Positions 45,515 through 56,596 are shown, counted from the first letter of the stretch. The stretch: 64,000 bases of DNA from Hyparrhenia diplandra (GCA_015847255.1 JADLZK010011597.1:1-64000); one strand, 5' to 3'. Notes: generated by a model not told the origin, from the sequence alone. Made by a program: numbers and translations.

Positions 45515-46240
45515 GAAGACATCTAGGGAGGTAACAATCCAACTTTATGTCATGTAACATTTCACATTTGAATCATTTGATGAACTAAGATGGTTTTTGT
45601 CATGTGCAGATGGTCTTTTTCCTTTGCCGGCAAACTTGGATGTTGGAAAACCGAGAGTGACACCGAGAGTCTAAGAGATGGGCAGATACTCTTTTCTTTT
45701 TGCTCTTTTTCACTTGCCTCGCCAAATGATGGCTATTGTAATAGAACCGTGAATCTGGATCGTGATCTATGAACTATATATATGAATATGAGCTTGTTGT
45801 ACTCTTCTTTTCCTTTCTAGGTTTTTCCCACAAGGGTGGGTTTACCTAGAAAGGTTTTTTTAATGAGGCAAAGATTGCACAAGCTCATTTTTTTGTTTAT
45901 ATTGCTTATCTTGTCTTTGAAACCGTGAGTTGTGATCTTGGATTCTTGAGCCGCTCAAGCTGAATCAATTATCTATTTTGTCTTTGAATTGAAACTGTGA
46001 ATTTTTGGAATATAGGAGGTACTTTGACATCATCGCTGTGGGCCGCCCAATGCCCGCGGGTTCGACGCGCCCGTGGGTTCGGTAAAATGGCCCACGGACC
46101 GAAGTCATGGGCCGAGGGCGCGGCCCGAGCCCGTAGGCATCGCCCGCTTAGCCCGCGGGGTCCCGACGCGGCCCGAGATCGGACGGGCCGACCGCCCGAA
46201 GGGCCACTCTGGGCGTATTCCCGCTGTCCCGTTGGACATC
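45515..46240 (+). other. hAT 3' region
   Basis: Text such as 'ctaggtttttcccacaaggg' and 'ggtttttttaatgaggc' (45,818-45,870) is common in 3' ends of plant hAT genes. A GC-rich 'gggccgcccaatgcccgcgg' block (46,038-46,210) looks subterminal. The exact right end was not found. Confidence 0.5.
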
Positions 46241-46620
46241 TATACACACGCATGGCAGCACGATTTCGACAACCACCGCCCAAGCACACAGGCCACCAGG
46301 CTAAAAAATCGATGACCAAATGAAGGACACCACATGGACTCTCCTTCCGGGATGCACAACAGCCAACGGCAACACAGGTGAGAGTTGAAGCAAGCCTCTC
46401 GCGGTGGTTTCGTGGGTGGTTCGGGCGAGGGCACCGCAACGGCGCAGATCGACATAGTTTCCTAGCCCATCGCGCACAACCAGATAACTACATCGCCACA
46501 ACGAAAAAAAAAAAGCATGGAGAGGCTAGGCGCGAGGAGCGCCGAGGAGTGCAGGAGTAGAGAAGATTAGGGGTGGCGCAGCTGGGAGATGAAAAGATAT
46601 GGTTGGACGCGGATTTTAAA
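46241..46620. other. Spacer, no gene
   Basis: Two antisense open frames overlap here and match nothing known. A poly-A tract lies near 46,505. Confidence 0.45.
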
Positions 46621-46742
46621 AATAATGGGTCTACACTTATGTTGTGATTTGTGAACCCGTCAACCTTGGCGGACCCGAGACAAATAATGGTTCCACACAC
46701 ATGTTGTGATTTGTGAACCCATCAGCCTTATGGACCCGAGAC
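46621..46742. repeat. Two-copy tandem repeat, about 61 bp
   Basis: 'atgttgtgatttgtgaaccc' occurs near 46,639 and 46,700; both units end in 'ggacccgagacaaa'. Confidence 0.85.
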
Positions 46743-46979
46743 AAAACACAACACGATCTTAAAGCACAACCAACGTTAGAGTATTAGACAGATAAACATA
46801 ACAAAATTTACATATAGGTTTCACATTTGTAAACTCTACAAACGAAAAATTATTGATGATTTATATTCTAAATGTTCAAACCTGTTTGTCCTAAACGTCA
46901 AGCTTTTTTAGGTACGTAAGAGAGTATATAGCAAAACTCATAAACTTTTATATATAAACAAAATTAGTCAAATCAGTTT

Positions 46980-47030
46980 TCATAGCTCAGAGCTAGAGCA
47001 ATTGACTACACATCGAACCCGGTTCGGTCC
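46980..47030 (+). other. tRNA-like promoter words (possible SINE or tRNA relic)
   Basis: 'tagctcagagctagagca' resembles the A box and D arm of a tRNA, and 'gaacccggttcggtcc' resembles a T-arm/B box about 18 bp later. A full cloverleaf was not found, and a T-rich run follows. It could be a SINE head or chance. Confidence 0.25.
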
Positions 47031-47039
47031 TTTTATTTT

Positions 47040-47195
47040 TTTTCCCTTTTAGTTTTTCCCACATTCAAAACCTTTAATATTATATATGAAAAATGATTTG
47101 TTTTCCTTTTAATTTTTTTCCCACTTTCAAAACTTTTAATATTATATGTGAAAAATGAAGTGCCTTTTAATTTTTCCAACATTCAAAAAAAAAAC
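47040..47195. repeat. AT-rich tandem repeat, about 60 bp, 2.5 copies
   Basis: 'cattcaaaacctttaatatt' and 'actttcaaaacttttaatat' recur after 'ttttttccc', with 'tatatgaaaaatga' at unit ends. It lies upstream of the SINA-like gene. Confidence 0.75.
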
Positions 47196-47878
47196 TTTCA
47201 AAACCTTTAACTCAACAGACATTAGAAAGAAGCAACGAGCAGCTAGGCAGCCATGGCCGGATTAAACTGGATTGCGGGAGTTACGATGGGACCGGATTAT
47301 ACTCGATGGCGGAGTGCCCGGATTAAACTCGCGGGCGAGTTACGAAGCCGCCACGAGGTCAATGCGGCGGGGAAGGCAGGCGAACGGGTACCGGGCCGGC
47401 AAGCCGCGAGTTCCTCCTTGGTTCACGCGCACTAACAGCTCACTGGGCCGCCGCGAGGTTAATGCGGCAGCACCGCGCGGAATGGCAGCCGAAGGGAAGC
47501 CGCGAGTCCCCTAGCCCCGTGCATGTCGCCCGTTGCGCGGACCAGTGGTTTCTATCGGCGGCCGCCAACGAACGAACGCCATGAGCCGGAGGGAGGTGGA
47601 CACTACTGGTTCTTGGACTGCACGCGGAGCCGAGTTACGAGAAAGGGGATTAAACACGCCGCCGGTAAGCTACCAGCCGCGCGTTAATGCGGTGCCGCGC
47701 GCGCAACGGGAGCCACGCAACGGGCAGGCCGCGAGCGCGCCCGAGTTCTTGAGCGGCCCGGCCTATATATATACCCTCACACCCACAGCAGCATACTTCC
47801 ATCGGCGCTTTCTTCTCTTCTCCCTGCTAATCAGCATCTTGTTTCCTCCTCCCCACAAAAAGAAGAAAAGAAAGAGAG
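47196..47878 (+). promoter_or_regulatory. Upstream region of SINA-like gene 1
   Basis: GC-rich and CG-rich. 'cctatatatataccc' near 47,761 is a good TATA box, about 117 bp before the ATG at 47,879, followed by a CT-rich leader. The open frames at 47,253-47,800 are composition artefacts. Confidence 0.55.
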
Positions 47879-48606
47879 ATGGCCAACAAGCTCACCGTGC
47901 TCTCAGATTCCCCGTTGCGCTGCAATCACTGCTCAGAGTACCTTGACACGCCGGCGTACATGGTAAGCACCACCATCTACATACCGTCTCATCTCTGTCC
48001 GTCAGTATCTCTAAAATTAAGCTTGACCACATGCAGTGCAAGAGCAACCACCTCACATGCCACTTCTGCTACAAGAACAAGTGCGGGAGTGCGACGAGCC
48101 CCTGCAAGTGCCCTCTCCCCGGCTGCGGCTTCGAGGGTCCCTGCATCTACGATCACCTACTCCAGAAGCACTACTCCGGGAGCATCTGCTTCAACGGGTC
48201 GGTCACGGTGAAAATGCACTCCAGTGAGAAGGTGGTGGTTCTCCTAGAAGCCACCACGAAGCGCGTAGTCTTGCTCCTCAAGGGCGGCCCTAGTGACGGA
48301 CCATCGGGCGATCACTGGTTGGATCTGCTCACCATTGGCCCACAACCCGCGGCCGACGGCGCGCTGAACGCCGGCATTGAAGTCCGCATCGCATCGGTCG
48401 TTCGGCAAGGGCAAAGGCATTTGGCGGGGCCTTTTACCTTGCAGTGGAGGCGCAACTTGGATGAAAAGAGCTTGCAGGAATACATCGAGGAAAGGGGCGA
48501 CTTTATAATACGCAACCATTATTGGAGCTCGGACCAGACCATCGACGTCACGGTCAGCATCGAGCAGGCCCATCAGGCACAAGCTGAGAGCACAGCTGCA
48601 CCATGA
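47879..48606 (+). CDS. Short SINA-like E3 ubiquitin ligase-type protein
   Basis: Two exons: 47879-47962 and 48037-48606, joined by a GT-AG intron, giving 217 aa. Order: RING-like N-terminus ('CNHCSEYLDTPAYM', then 'CKSNHLTCHFCYKN' over the junction), SIAH-type zinc finger ('CKCPLPGCGFEGP' with 'YDHLLQKHY'), then a beta-rich SINA-type domain to 'TIDVTVSIEQ'. SINA/SIAH proteins target substrates for ubiquitylation and dimerise through the C-terminal domain; grasses have many divergent copies. The first part is shorter than in full-size SINA proteins (about 280-330 aa), and the RING has fewer visible ligands, so ligase activity is uncertain. The frame is open throughout, with a TATA box and leader, so this is the best intact gene in the window. 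Confidence 0.8.
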
Positions 48607-49135
48607 ACAAGCGTGCCCGCGCGGCCGCCTCCTCGACCTCTGCCTAGACTTTGTTTAGCACTCGGTTGTATAGTGCATGCATGCCTACCGTCGTCTTTGT
48701 TTACCATGTGTTCCTCTCCCTCGTTTCCCCATGTAATTTTCTTTTTATCTCCTTGAGTCGGTTGTGGTAGTTGGTTTTGGGTTTCACCGTCTATGACGGT
48801 GCTTGTATCGGTGTTGTGGCTTCAAAAGCTTTTTCGTTGTAAGGCTCTGGAGGATGTCCTGGCCCTATATGCCGTCGATTGCATTTACAAGGAGGACGGC
48901 TGCACTGAGAGAATCACCTCACCCAGAGGCGCCACCACCAGTACGCCTGCATCTACGGGCCCTACAACTGCCACTTCCGCGGGTCCCTTCCTCATCCACA
49001 CAGACACAGACAGAGCACATCAACGCCGCCACCACCGCCTGCGCCGACCACGGTGGAACTGGGCTATAGTGTGGAGTTGCTGGTGCCCCTGGACGTCAAC
49101 AGCAAGTGCATCTTCTTGCTCTGCCACAGCGCACT

Positions 49136-49690
49136 CACTTCTACAGAATTGTCCATCACCGCCGGACTCCAACCCCTTTCACCGCCAAAAACCGAACCGC
49201 AAGTAACCATAGCGTAGTGATGTGGGGTTCAAACACTACCGGTCAAAACACCGGCGGTGATGCGAGGAGAGACTGCCGGTTTGATATCGAACCGCAGCAA
49301 GACTGTCACCGAACACCGCCGGGTGTTCCACGACCCGCAGCATTTTTGATCCAAGCAATGCAGCACGGAAGTCAGCCCGGCAGAGTTGATATTGGGAGCA
49401 CCGGTCGGGCTTTAACGAACCGATAAAATGTGGGGTAACACTATCGGGTTAGATTGAGCCGGCGCTGTATCGGCGAGCTAACAATGGCGGCTTACTTTGA
49501 ACCCCCGCGCTGAACTTTACGTGAACACCGTTTACCGATCTCAACCCGACAAGCGTTATTAGAGTGGAGACTATCGGTTATTAATGCAGCCAACGCTGAT
49601 GTTTCGCTTGTCTATGACGGTTAGTAATTCAAACCGATAGTGTTTGGTATAGTTACACTACCGGTTTGTCGTTTCATTCACCTGCCGGGC
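49136..49690. repeat. E2 left terminal and subterminal repeats
   Basis: 'caccgccgg', 'actaccggtc', 'acaccggcggtgatgcgagg' and 'ctaccggtttgtcg' words, the inverted match of E1 43,140-43,737. Confidence 0.85.
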
Positions 49691-49929
49691 CCGTGCCACC
49701 CGATTTTTTGTTTTTAGTTTTTGAATTTATTTGTGAAATTCAGCTTTTTTAAATCCAAAAAATCATCATACATTAATATCGTCAAAGCATTACAGGATTT
49801 AATGGTTACATACAACAAAAATCCACCTAATGTTCTAGAAACTAAGCCTACATGAACTTCTAAAATAAAAAGACCAATGACCATAGAGTCATACACATAA
49901 ATAAAGGCATGACATCTTTCCAAAACCAA

Positions 49930-50906
49930 TTAGCAAAGAATTCTCGCAATCTTCATAAGTATGTGGGGTGGCTTCTCTTCAATCTCCGTGGCGCTAGTTT
50001 GCACCATTGTAGGCTTACTTACGCCTTCACCTTCGATGTTGTATTTTTTCAGAACAATTATTAGCGTAGCCTTGACTTGAGCATAGAAATCTTCCTGTGT
50101 TAGATAGATCCCCCGCACGCGACCAACAAACACTACGCACCACGCCATGCTTGCCTATACATGTCACCAAAATAGGATGATATTGCTACGTTATTCATAA
50201 AAGTTGTACGATAAGAAGTTACGCATATATATTTAAAATATCCAAACCGGATTTCGAACAACACTAACTCATGAATTTCAATCACAATTCGAGCACAAAG
50301 TTGCGTGGACCGAGACGGGCATTTCAACGAACACCTCAAGGGCGGTGGACCGATGCACTCACCAAGCTTTCATGCCCGCGGCGCTCCTATCTTGTCTTGG
50401 AGGATTTGAGGAGGACAAGGTCGCGGACGGCACGGGGGTCGAGGCGGTGAAGAGGAAGACGGGTGTGAGGCTGTGGACGGCAGAGGTGTGGCGGCGGTCC
50501 TCCTGTCGGCGTGGAGGAAGACCAAGCGGGCGACGCGAGGCTAGGACGGCGCGAATTAGTTCTCATTCTCATAGGTAAAAACTCGTACACCTAAAGGGAT
50601 AATTAGTTCTCACCGTGGAAGGGGCCGAGGGCGAGGAGCACGCACGGCGCGGGCGTTGGGGACGCCGGAGTGGAGGAGTGCGGCGTGGGAGAATGCCGTC
50701 AAGCCTCGATTCTGCTGGAGCGGAACGGCCAGGGATGCGCCGAACGAACGCCCGGGCAGCGAGGGGGACACGAACGGCGACGTTGGAGTTGGTGGTGCGC
50801 TCCGTCGGGCGAACCGTACTCTTTCTAAGGGTGGGGAACGAGAATGGCGCGGTGTTCAAATGGCTTGCCAAAATTTCGCTCCGAGCCACTCACCTATATA
50901 TATAGG
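49930..50906 (-). pseudogene. Viroplasmin/RNase H1-N-like module (E2)
   Basis: On the minus strand, a TATA-like 'cctatatatatagg' near 50,900 and a GC-rich first exon region (50,390-50,860) precede the ATG at 50,148. This reads 'MAWCVVFVGRVRGIYLTQED', then 'FYAQVK' and 'LKKYN', with an acidic tail 'TSATEIEEKPPHILMKIARI', stop at 49,930. It fits the Cauli_VI pattern better than the E1 copy, with 'VFVGRV.GIY' intact. No catalytic RNase H domain is present. Reading the first exon across was not possible. Confidence 0.6.
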
Positions 50907-51049
50907 CAAGGCTGGTTTGGGCGCCGTGGGGAAACGAAATGGCGGGAGGTTCGGGATAGATTTGGAAAATTTCACACCAATCCTATTCGCCATTTAAGGT
51001 TATTACACGCAACCGGCGGTGAAATAGAAATGCCGCCACTTCATGGATG

Positions 51050-51990
51050 ATCATGTACCTTTATGAAGGATGTGTAATCCTCCTTGGTGGAAATGGCTTG
51101 AATTTTTTTTTCCCACCATGTACACCCAAAAATATGGCCCCACACAAGTTCTTAGGTTTTTCTCGATAAATATTTTAATTACTATGATTTTCTTCTAGCT
51201 AAACGGGCGGCGACAAGAAGGCTAATTAAACCGTGGAAACACAAGAATTTTTCTTGGACCTCCACGGTGATTTGCCTCCTAGGGCACATGAGACCTCGTG
51301 GAAAAGTCTAGCAAAGATTCCGGTTCTTTTCGTGGGTACGCTCAGTTCAAACTATAATTACAAGTCAAGGCCGCGCAGAAATTCAAATAAACCGGGAAAA
51401 GTACCAAACCAACTCCAAAAAATCTCAAACTTCGTGGGTGCTTCCCAATTTGCATGTGAAAGGCTCGTAAAAGTTTGAGACCACTACAACACCGGCCAAC
51501 ATATGAACCACATGGAGCACAAGAACTACATCGTATAGTCCATGTTCGATGGTAGGGATCATGTGCCTCGTGAAGGATGTGTAATCCTCCTTGGTGGAAA
51601 TGGCTTGAATTTTTTCCCAGCCATGTACACCCAAAATATGACCCCACACAAGTTCTTAGGTTTTTCTCGATAAATATTTTAATTACTATGGTTTTCTTCT
51701 AGCTAAATCGGGCGACAAGAAGGCTAATTAAACCATGGAAACATAAGAATTTTTTCTTGAACCTCCACGGTGATTTGCCTCCTAGGGCACATGAGACCCC
51801 GTGGAAAAGTCTAGCAAAGATTAGGCTCTTTTCGTGGGTACGCTCAGTTCAAACTATAATTACAAGGTGGCGTCGCGAGTAAATTCAAATAAACCGGGAA
51901 AAGTACCAAACCAACTCCAAAAAATCTCAAACTTCGTGGGTGCTTCCCAATTTGCATGTGAAAGGCTCGAAAAAAGTTTGAGACAACATG
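51050..51990. repeat. Tandem repeat of 507 bp, about 1.85 copies (E2)
   Basis: 'gtgtaatcctccttggtgg' starts at 51,072 and 51,579 (507 bp). Units share 'cttaggtttttctcgataaa' and 'ttcgtgggtgcttcccaatt'. Reversed, they match the E1 units in 'cacacaag.tcttaggtttttct' and 'accaaac' with 'aaaaatctcaaac'. Short open frames repeat with the unit. Confidence 0.88.
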
Positions 51991-53340
51991 GGCCACAAGA
52001 ACATTACAAATTAATTAGGAAGTAACCATACAACCTTACAAATAATTAACATAGTAAACACACTAATCATCATCATCGCCGTCGGGATCATTATTGGGTC
52101 CAGACTTGTGATCCATGCACACAAATGTAGGATTGTAGAAATATCGGGTAATTGATGTCACGGATTAAGTATCCGCTTGAGTCGATGAAGGTCAATGCCC
52201 TTATGATTGCACTCTCTCGCCCCTCGCAAGGATGTAAAAATGCTCGACCATAGATATAACCTACCGAATCGACCGGTGCCTAAGTTAGTAAACCTTATGC
52301 GTGTTATTGTCGCCCTTACGTAGTTTGCTGGCCAAGGTGTGCAATGTAAGTCCCAATCGTATTCGAAGTCTGGGTCAGAGCTTGGTCGAGAACGGCCGCC
52401 AAGCCACATGCAGCATAAGTAAGATCGTGGAGCAGAATCGCAAGTGGGAGAATCAAAATGAATGAGGATGATGTGAATCTATCTAATATGCATTGCCAAA
52501 ATGATGAATTTAATTTATTACCACATCATCATGGTTGTAACTCCCAACATATTCGCTATATTGCCATGGGAGGATATTATCGCCAGACAAGGCAAATATC
52601 TTGAAGTGCGAAATCGGGCACAATGTAGCAAACACGTCGAAGAGAATCTAAGCACAAGGAAACGGGCATGGTACTCGGGCGTTTTGCACGGCCGTTTCTC
52701 GCTTTCCCCTCTCGTGGATTAGGTGGTCGTTGTGTCCTGGAATCCTCGAAGGGATGTAAAAAGTTATTTCACACGTATATAGTTGATGACCAGGTGACGA
52801 TGCTCTAGATATCGTGGTCTCCACAAAACCGTAGATAGAGAACCGGACTAAGTGTTGTTTCTAGCCATTGTATTGGGGATAAAGTCCGGTGAAACATATA
52901 AATGCAACAAAATGACGTTAAGTTAAACTAATTGTCCATGTATTTGTTATAGTAAAATAAGAAATAAAAAATGTTAGAAAAAATTACATACGATGATTGG
53001 ATAAGGGAATGGCCTTGTGTCCACACCAGGGGCTTAATGGCTCATCGCCGTGGAAACCTCGTTCTTGTGGTGGCGGCAAAGGCGGAGGACCGCCACCACC
53101 GAAAGACGATAAAAAAGGAAAAAAAGGACAAAGCTCATAAATATATATAGTATATATATATGTATTGTTTATATGCATATTATATAGGAATTCTAGACAA
53201 GAAAAAATATCCTTACCAATGTAATATCCTCGAGCCATGAACAAATCTCCTAGAGAAGAGAGAGAGAGTGAAAGAGCCGAGTGGATTTCGTGCAAGAGTG
53301 ACCGAGCTCGTGTGGATGCGCCGGGCGCATTGATTTATAG
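51991..53340. other. E2 segment without an identified gene
   Basis: A minus-strand frame at 52,158-52,409 (83 aa, 'PDFEYDWDLHCTPWPANYVR') and one at 52,984-53,295 ending in proline-rich 'GGGPPPLPPPQE' are visible. Neither matches a family I know, and E1 has no evident counterpart. A (TA)-rich tract lies near 53,140-53,165. Confidence 0.4.
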
Positions 53341-54440
53341 CAGTTGATCGGTGCGGGTACATCACTACCGGGTATTAAGATATACCCGTAGTGATAACAA
53401 CATGACTACCGGTTATTTGAATGGAACCGCAAAAGTGAATACAATATCACTACCGGTTGTTTGTATGTATCCGCAAAGGTGAATTCACAAAGGTGTTGTC
53501 ACTTCACTCGCTTTGCATGCATGCATTGTTGCAATCTTCGCCGCATACTATGTACTGAGTAGATGCTTCATAAAAAGCCGGGGTTTTGGTTATCTGCTTA
53601 CGAAGGGGATATGGATGTGAATAAAATTCATTATCTGTTCTTTGTTTTTGTTACATATATAACTTTATTTCATTCACATTAGATTTTGGATATATCGTTG
53701 AATTTTCCTCACAATATGCAAAGCATATTTCATTGACGCAACCGTCTTTATTGCAACCGTCTTTATTACGTTCGATGAAGGGTAAAAAATAGAAACTCAA
53801 AGGTATCGAAGAGACAATCAAGATTCATATATCAAACAGAAATACAAATGAGATAAGAAATTTGATTGCATATATTTCCATAACAAAGACCTTACGTTGC
53901 ATATATTTCCATAGCAAAGACCTTACATAGAACTAAATATATGGTAACAAAGACCAATTCACGATAGGTCAATGCTACAATCAAAGTGTACAAACACATT
54001 AAAATTTAACCACCTCGATGAAGTCTCTTGTAGCATCTCCTCGGATCGAAGAAGTGGCGAGGTCGCTACGTGCACTCATTGAGGAGGTTGGAGGATGAGA
54101 TTCACGGGAGCTTCATCTTGGCCCAAACTTGACCATTGGACCGAGGATGAAATCACAAGAACTCAGGTCCAATGGTCATTGTTTTTCCATGGATGCACCA
54201 TATGATTCGGATACTATATGCCCATGTGCCTGGGATATTGGCCGAACACTAGCATCCCAAAGCACAAGGACTCTGGACTCTTAATATGAGTCCGAGTTCG
54301 AACTTGAATCATGGCACCCACGTAGTTTGCATGCCCCCCGGTGTCTCTCCTTCATCAAGAAAGACTCTTCTAGACGACTTTTTTCAAACCATTTTCTTGG
54401 ACTAGGCATATCTCAGTATGTGGAGGGCTTTCTCCCAAAG
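53341..54440. other. E2 spacer with subterminal-type words
   Basis: 'cactaccgggtattaag' and 'cactaccggttgtttg' near 53,360-53,470. 'aaagtgtacaaacacatta' near 53,985 is shared with E1 (41,092). 'aaagaccttac' with 'ttgcatatatttccata' is repeated near 53,868 and 53,897. No gene. Confidence 0.5.
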
Positions 54441-54680
54441 AAAGGCCATATGTATGTGGAACTGGAAAGTATCTTGCTAGCAAAGAAGATCGAGGACGAA
54501 GAACAAGGAAAATAAGGAGAAAAAAGATTTCCTAGATCCAAAACCCATGACACTAAAATTCAAAACTAAGCCCTCTGTATTTTGAGGAGAGGGTTAGGAA
54601 CCTTTGGACGAACCAAGAATGCAAGAACAGAGTAGAAACGGGTGCAAACACAGCGTCCCCCTTTGCCGTTTAAATAGGCA
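54400..54680 (-). CDS. WEKALH module (E2)
   Basis: Minus strand: TATA-like 'cctatttaaacgg' near 54,672, then the ATG at 54,449 reads 'MAFLWEKALHILRYA' and stop. The first ten residues match both E1 copies; the rest does not. Degenerate. Confidence 0.35.
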
Positions 54681-54789
54681 AGATGGCATGGTTGAGTCGA
54701 CTACCGTTGTACGGAGGACGGGCGGCAAAGCGGCGCCAAACATTGGTGCGAAGAGTCGACCTTGATCGAGTTGAGAACCGCGGCGTCGT

Positions 54790-55115
54790 TGAATTTTTTT
54801 TCGAAATCACTACCGGGTCTAAGTTTTCACCCCGGCAGTGATGTGGAATACCACCGGCGTAAAGATCCGCACCGGCGGTGATCTACACATCATCACCGGG
54901 TGTGAAACTACACCGGCAAAGGATCTACATCATCGCCGGTGTGAAACTACACCGGCGGTGTTTTAACCGACATTGATTTAACCCGCCGACGCCGCGGTAC
55001 CGGTGCCCACGAGCTTTTTCTCATCGATTCTCGCAGACACTTTGTCGGTTTCCTAACCCGGCGGTGAATGCTACCGGCAACAGCGGTTCTCAAGCGGCGG
55101 CATGCATGTAGCACG
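54790..55115. repeat. E2 internal subterminal-type repeat block
   Basis: 'caccggcggtgatctacac', 'catcgccggtgtgaaacta' and 'ccggcagtgatgtgg' words are densely packed, resembling E1 37,910-38,480. Confidence 0.8.
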
Positions 55116-55219
55116 TGCCACCGTGGAACACGCTAAGTGAACGTGGCGGCTTCTGATATTGTGGTAAAAAAAAAAAAAACAGTTGATGGCTATCCATTGG
55201 GCGGTACAAAGTTTGATTC

Positions 55220-56156
55220 TATAAATAGCCCCTAGCAGGTGTTGTGGACGTGCTACGCCTTGTTGAGTGTGTCATTTTCGTGCTCGGCCGGAAGTCTCTC
55301 GTCTCCCTCCCTCCCTCCCTCCCCGCTCCCTCACCCATCGGCATCGAAGGTGCGTGTGGTTGATCTTGTAGCAATGGTAAACAAGTGTGAAGCATGCATT
55401 CCTTGTTTCAAAATAACAATGCTAAACTTGATCATCGTTCTTGAAAAAATGGTCAAAAAGCGGCTTGTTGGGGATCGAACCGGGATTTCGGGATTGAGTG
55501 TTGGGAAACACCGTGCCGGCCGAGGCGGCGGCCATTGGAACGCGCGGCGCAAGCCTGGCGTAGCCGGGTCGGCCTTTCGTGGGAGACGGACGTCGATCGC
55601 GACGGCCATTGGATGAGCGTCGTCGGCTGTTGACCATTTTCATGGCGCCGCATCTTGGGAATGACAATGGACTGCATGCATTCCATGGCTTGCTACTATA
55701 TAACAACGCTTCGATTTGGTACCATCTCCATCGCTAATTTGCCTCTCTCTTTCCATAAACCCCTGTGCAGCTAGCTTCTTCTTCATCGATGAGATGGCTG
55801 GCGTCTACACCAATAAGGAGCTTGTCTTCACCGTGGGCGCCTCCACGACGCCCTCCCGAGCTCACGGCCCCGGCCGAAGAAGTCGGCCCTGCCAACGGTG
55901 GGTTGGCCGTTGGGTGGAGAAGGCGAACTTCTACGCCTTCAAGGTCGAGGCCATGGCCGACATCCTCGCTAGGGGATACAGGGCCCGGCCGGCGGAGCTC
56001 CGGGCAGCCGCCGGCGGGATCGCGGCCGGCGGCGGCAGGACGAGGCCGGCGGCGGCAGGGCCTAGGCGGCCAGCGGAGGAGGCGATGGCGGCGGCGGAAG
56101 CCCTTGGCGGCGGAGGCGATGGCGGCCGCCGCTTTCTTTTATTTTTTGTTTTGTAA
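55220..56156 (+). CDS. KVE module (E2): small ORF with its own TATA box
   Basis: 'tataaata' at 55,220-55,227, a leader with a (CCCT)n tract near 55,305, a likely intron from 'gaaggtgcg' (55,350) to 'ctgtgcag' (55,771), then the ATG at 55,794. It codes 'MAGVYTNKELVFTVG', then 'VEKANFYAFKVEAMADILAR', 'GYRARPAELRAAAGG' and a glycine/alanine-rich end, stop at 56,156 (120 codons). The family is not recognised. It is the most complete member of the KVE set in E1/E2. Coding status is uncertain because the middle reads Arg/Pro-rich, suggesting a local frame error. Confidence 0.45.
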
Positions 56157-56596
56157 AATATATTATCTAGTAATATATAATTATCTAGTAATATATAATG
56201 ACTCCAAAGTCATTTTTAATTCATCTCCGTTCATTTCTATTGTTTGTTTTTACTGTTCCTTCTTCATTCAACCCCCGCGAGCTATATCGGTTCCTTTTGC
56301 TTCCCCTCCCAAATCGCTATCGGTTCTAATTCAACCCTGGGCCGTGTCAATCTTCAAATCGCTTTTCGGTTCTAATTCAAAACCCGCGAGTGATGCAGGT
56401 CCATCAAGACCACCGCCGGGAATGATTCAACCCGGTGGTGATCTAAGTCTTCACCGCCGGAATTGGTCAAACCGTGGAGTTTCGAAGTTTCCGGCGCTGA
56501 ACGGTTCATCATCGCCGGGGCGAGGATCAACACCGCCGGTGGATTAAATTCGACGTGATGATGCCGGGCGGTAGTGATGAACGAATCGTAGTAGTG
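56110..56596. repeat. E2 right terminal and subterminal repeats
   Basis: Inverted match of E1's left end. Shared phrases, read reversed: 'gatcaccaccgggttgaatc', 'ggtggtcttgatgg' and 'gatttgggaggggaagcaaa'. It ends in the CACTA terminus at 56,596. Confidence 0.85.

Larger units (their letters stand above)
49136..56596 (-). mobile_element. CACTA element E2, inverted relative of E1
   Basis: The left end 'cacttctacagaattgtcc' has one change in CACTA and matches E1's right end ('cactactactagaattgtcc' reversed). The right end, read reversed, is 'cactactacgattcgttc', matching E1's left end. The length is 7,461 bp. Flanks are ACT (49,133-49,135) and ACC (56,597-56,599), an imperfect duplication. Modules in E1 order but reversed: viroplasmin-like, tandem repeat, WEKALH, repeat block, KVE. 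No transposase was recognised. The mutated left terminus may block further transposition. Confidence 0.82.

Noticed and set aside
55765..56547. 260-aa plus-strand frame at the end of E2
   Set aside because: It is the wrong frame over the KVE module and runs into the CACTA terminal repeats.
31715..56596. One single 25-kb CACTA element from 31,715 to 56,596
   Set aside because: The outer termini are both CACTA ends with ACC flanks, so this was considered first. Internal CACTA ends at 43,737 and 49,136, the MULE right end at 44,592 and the split SINA gene show two separate insertions.
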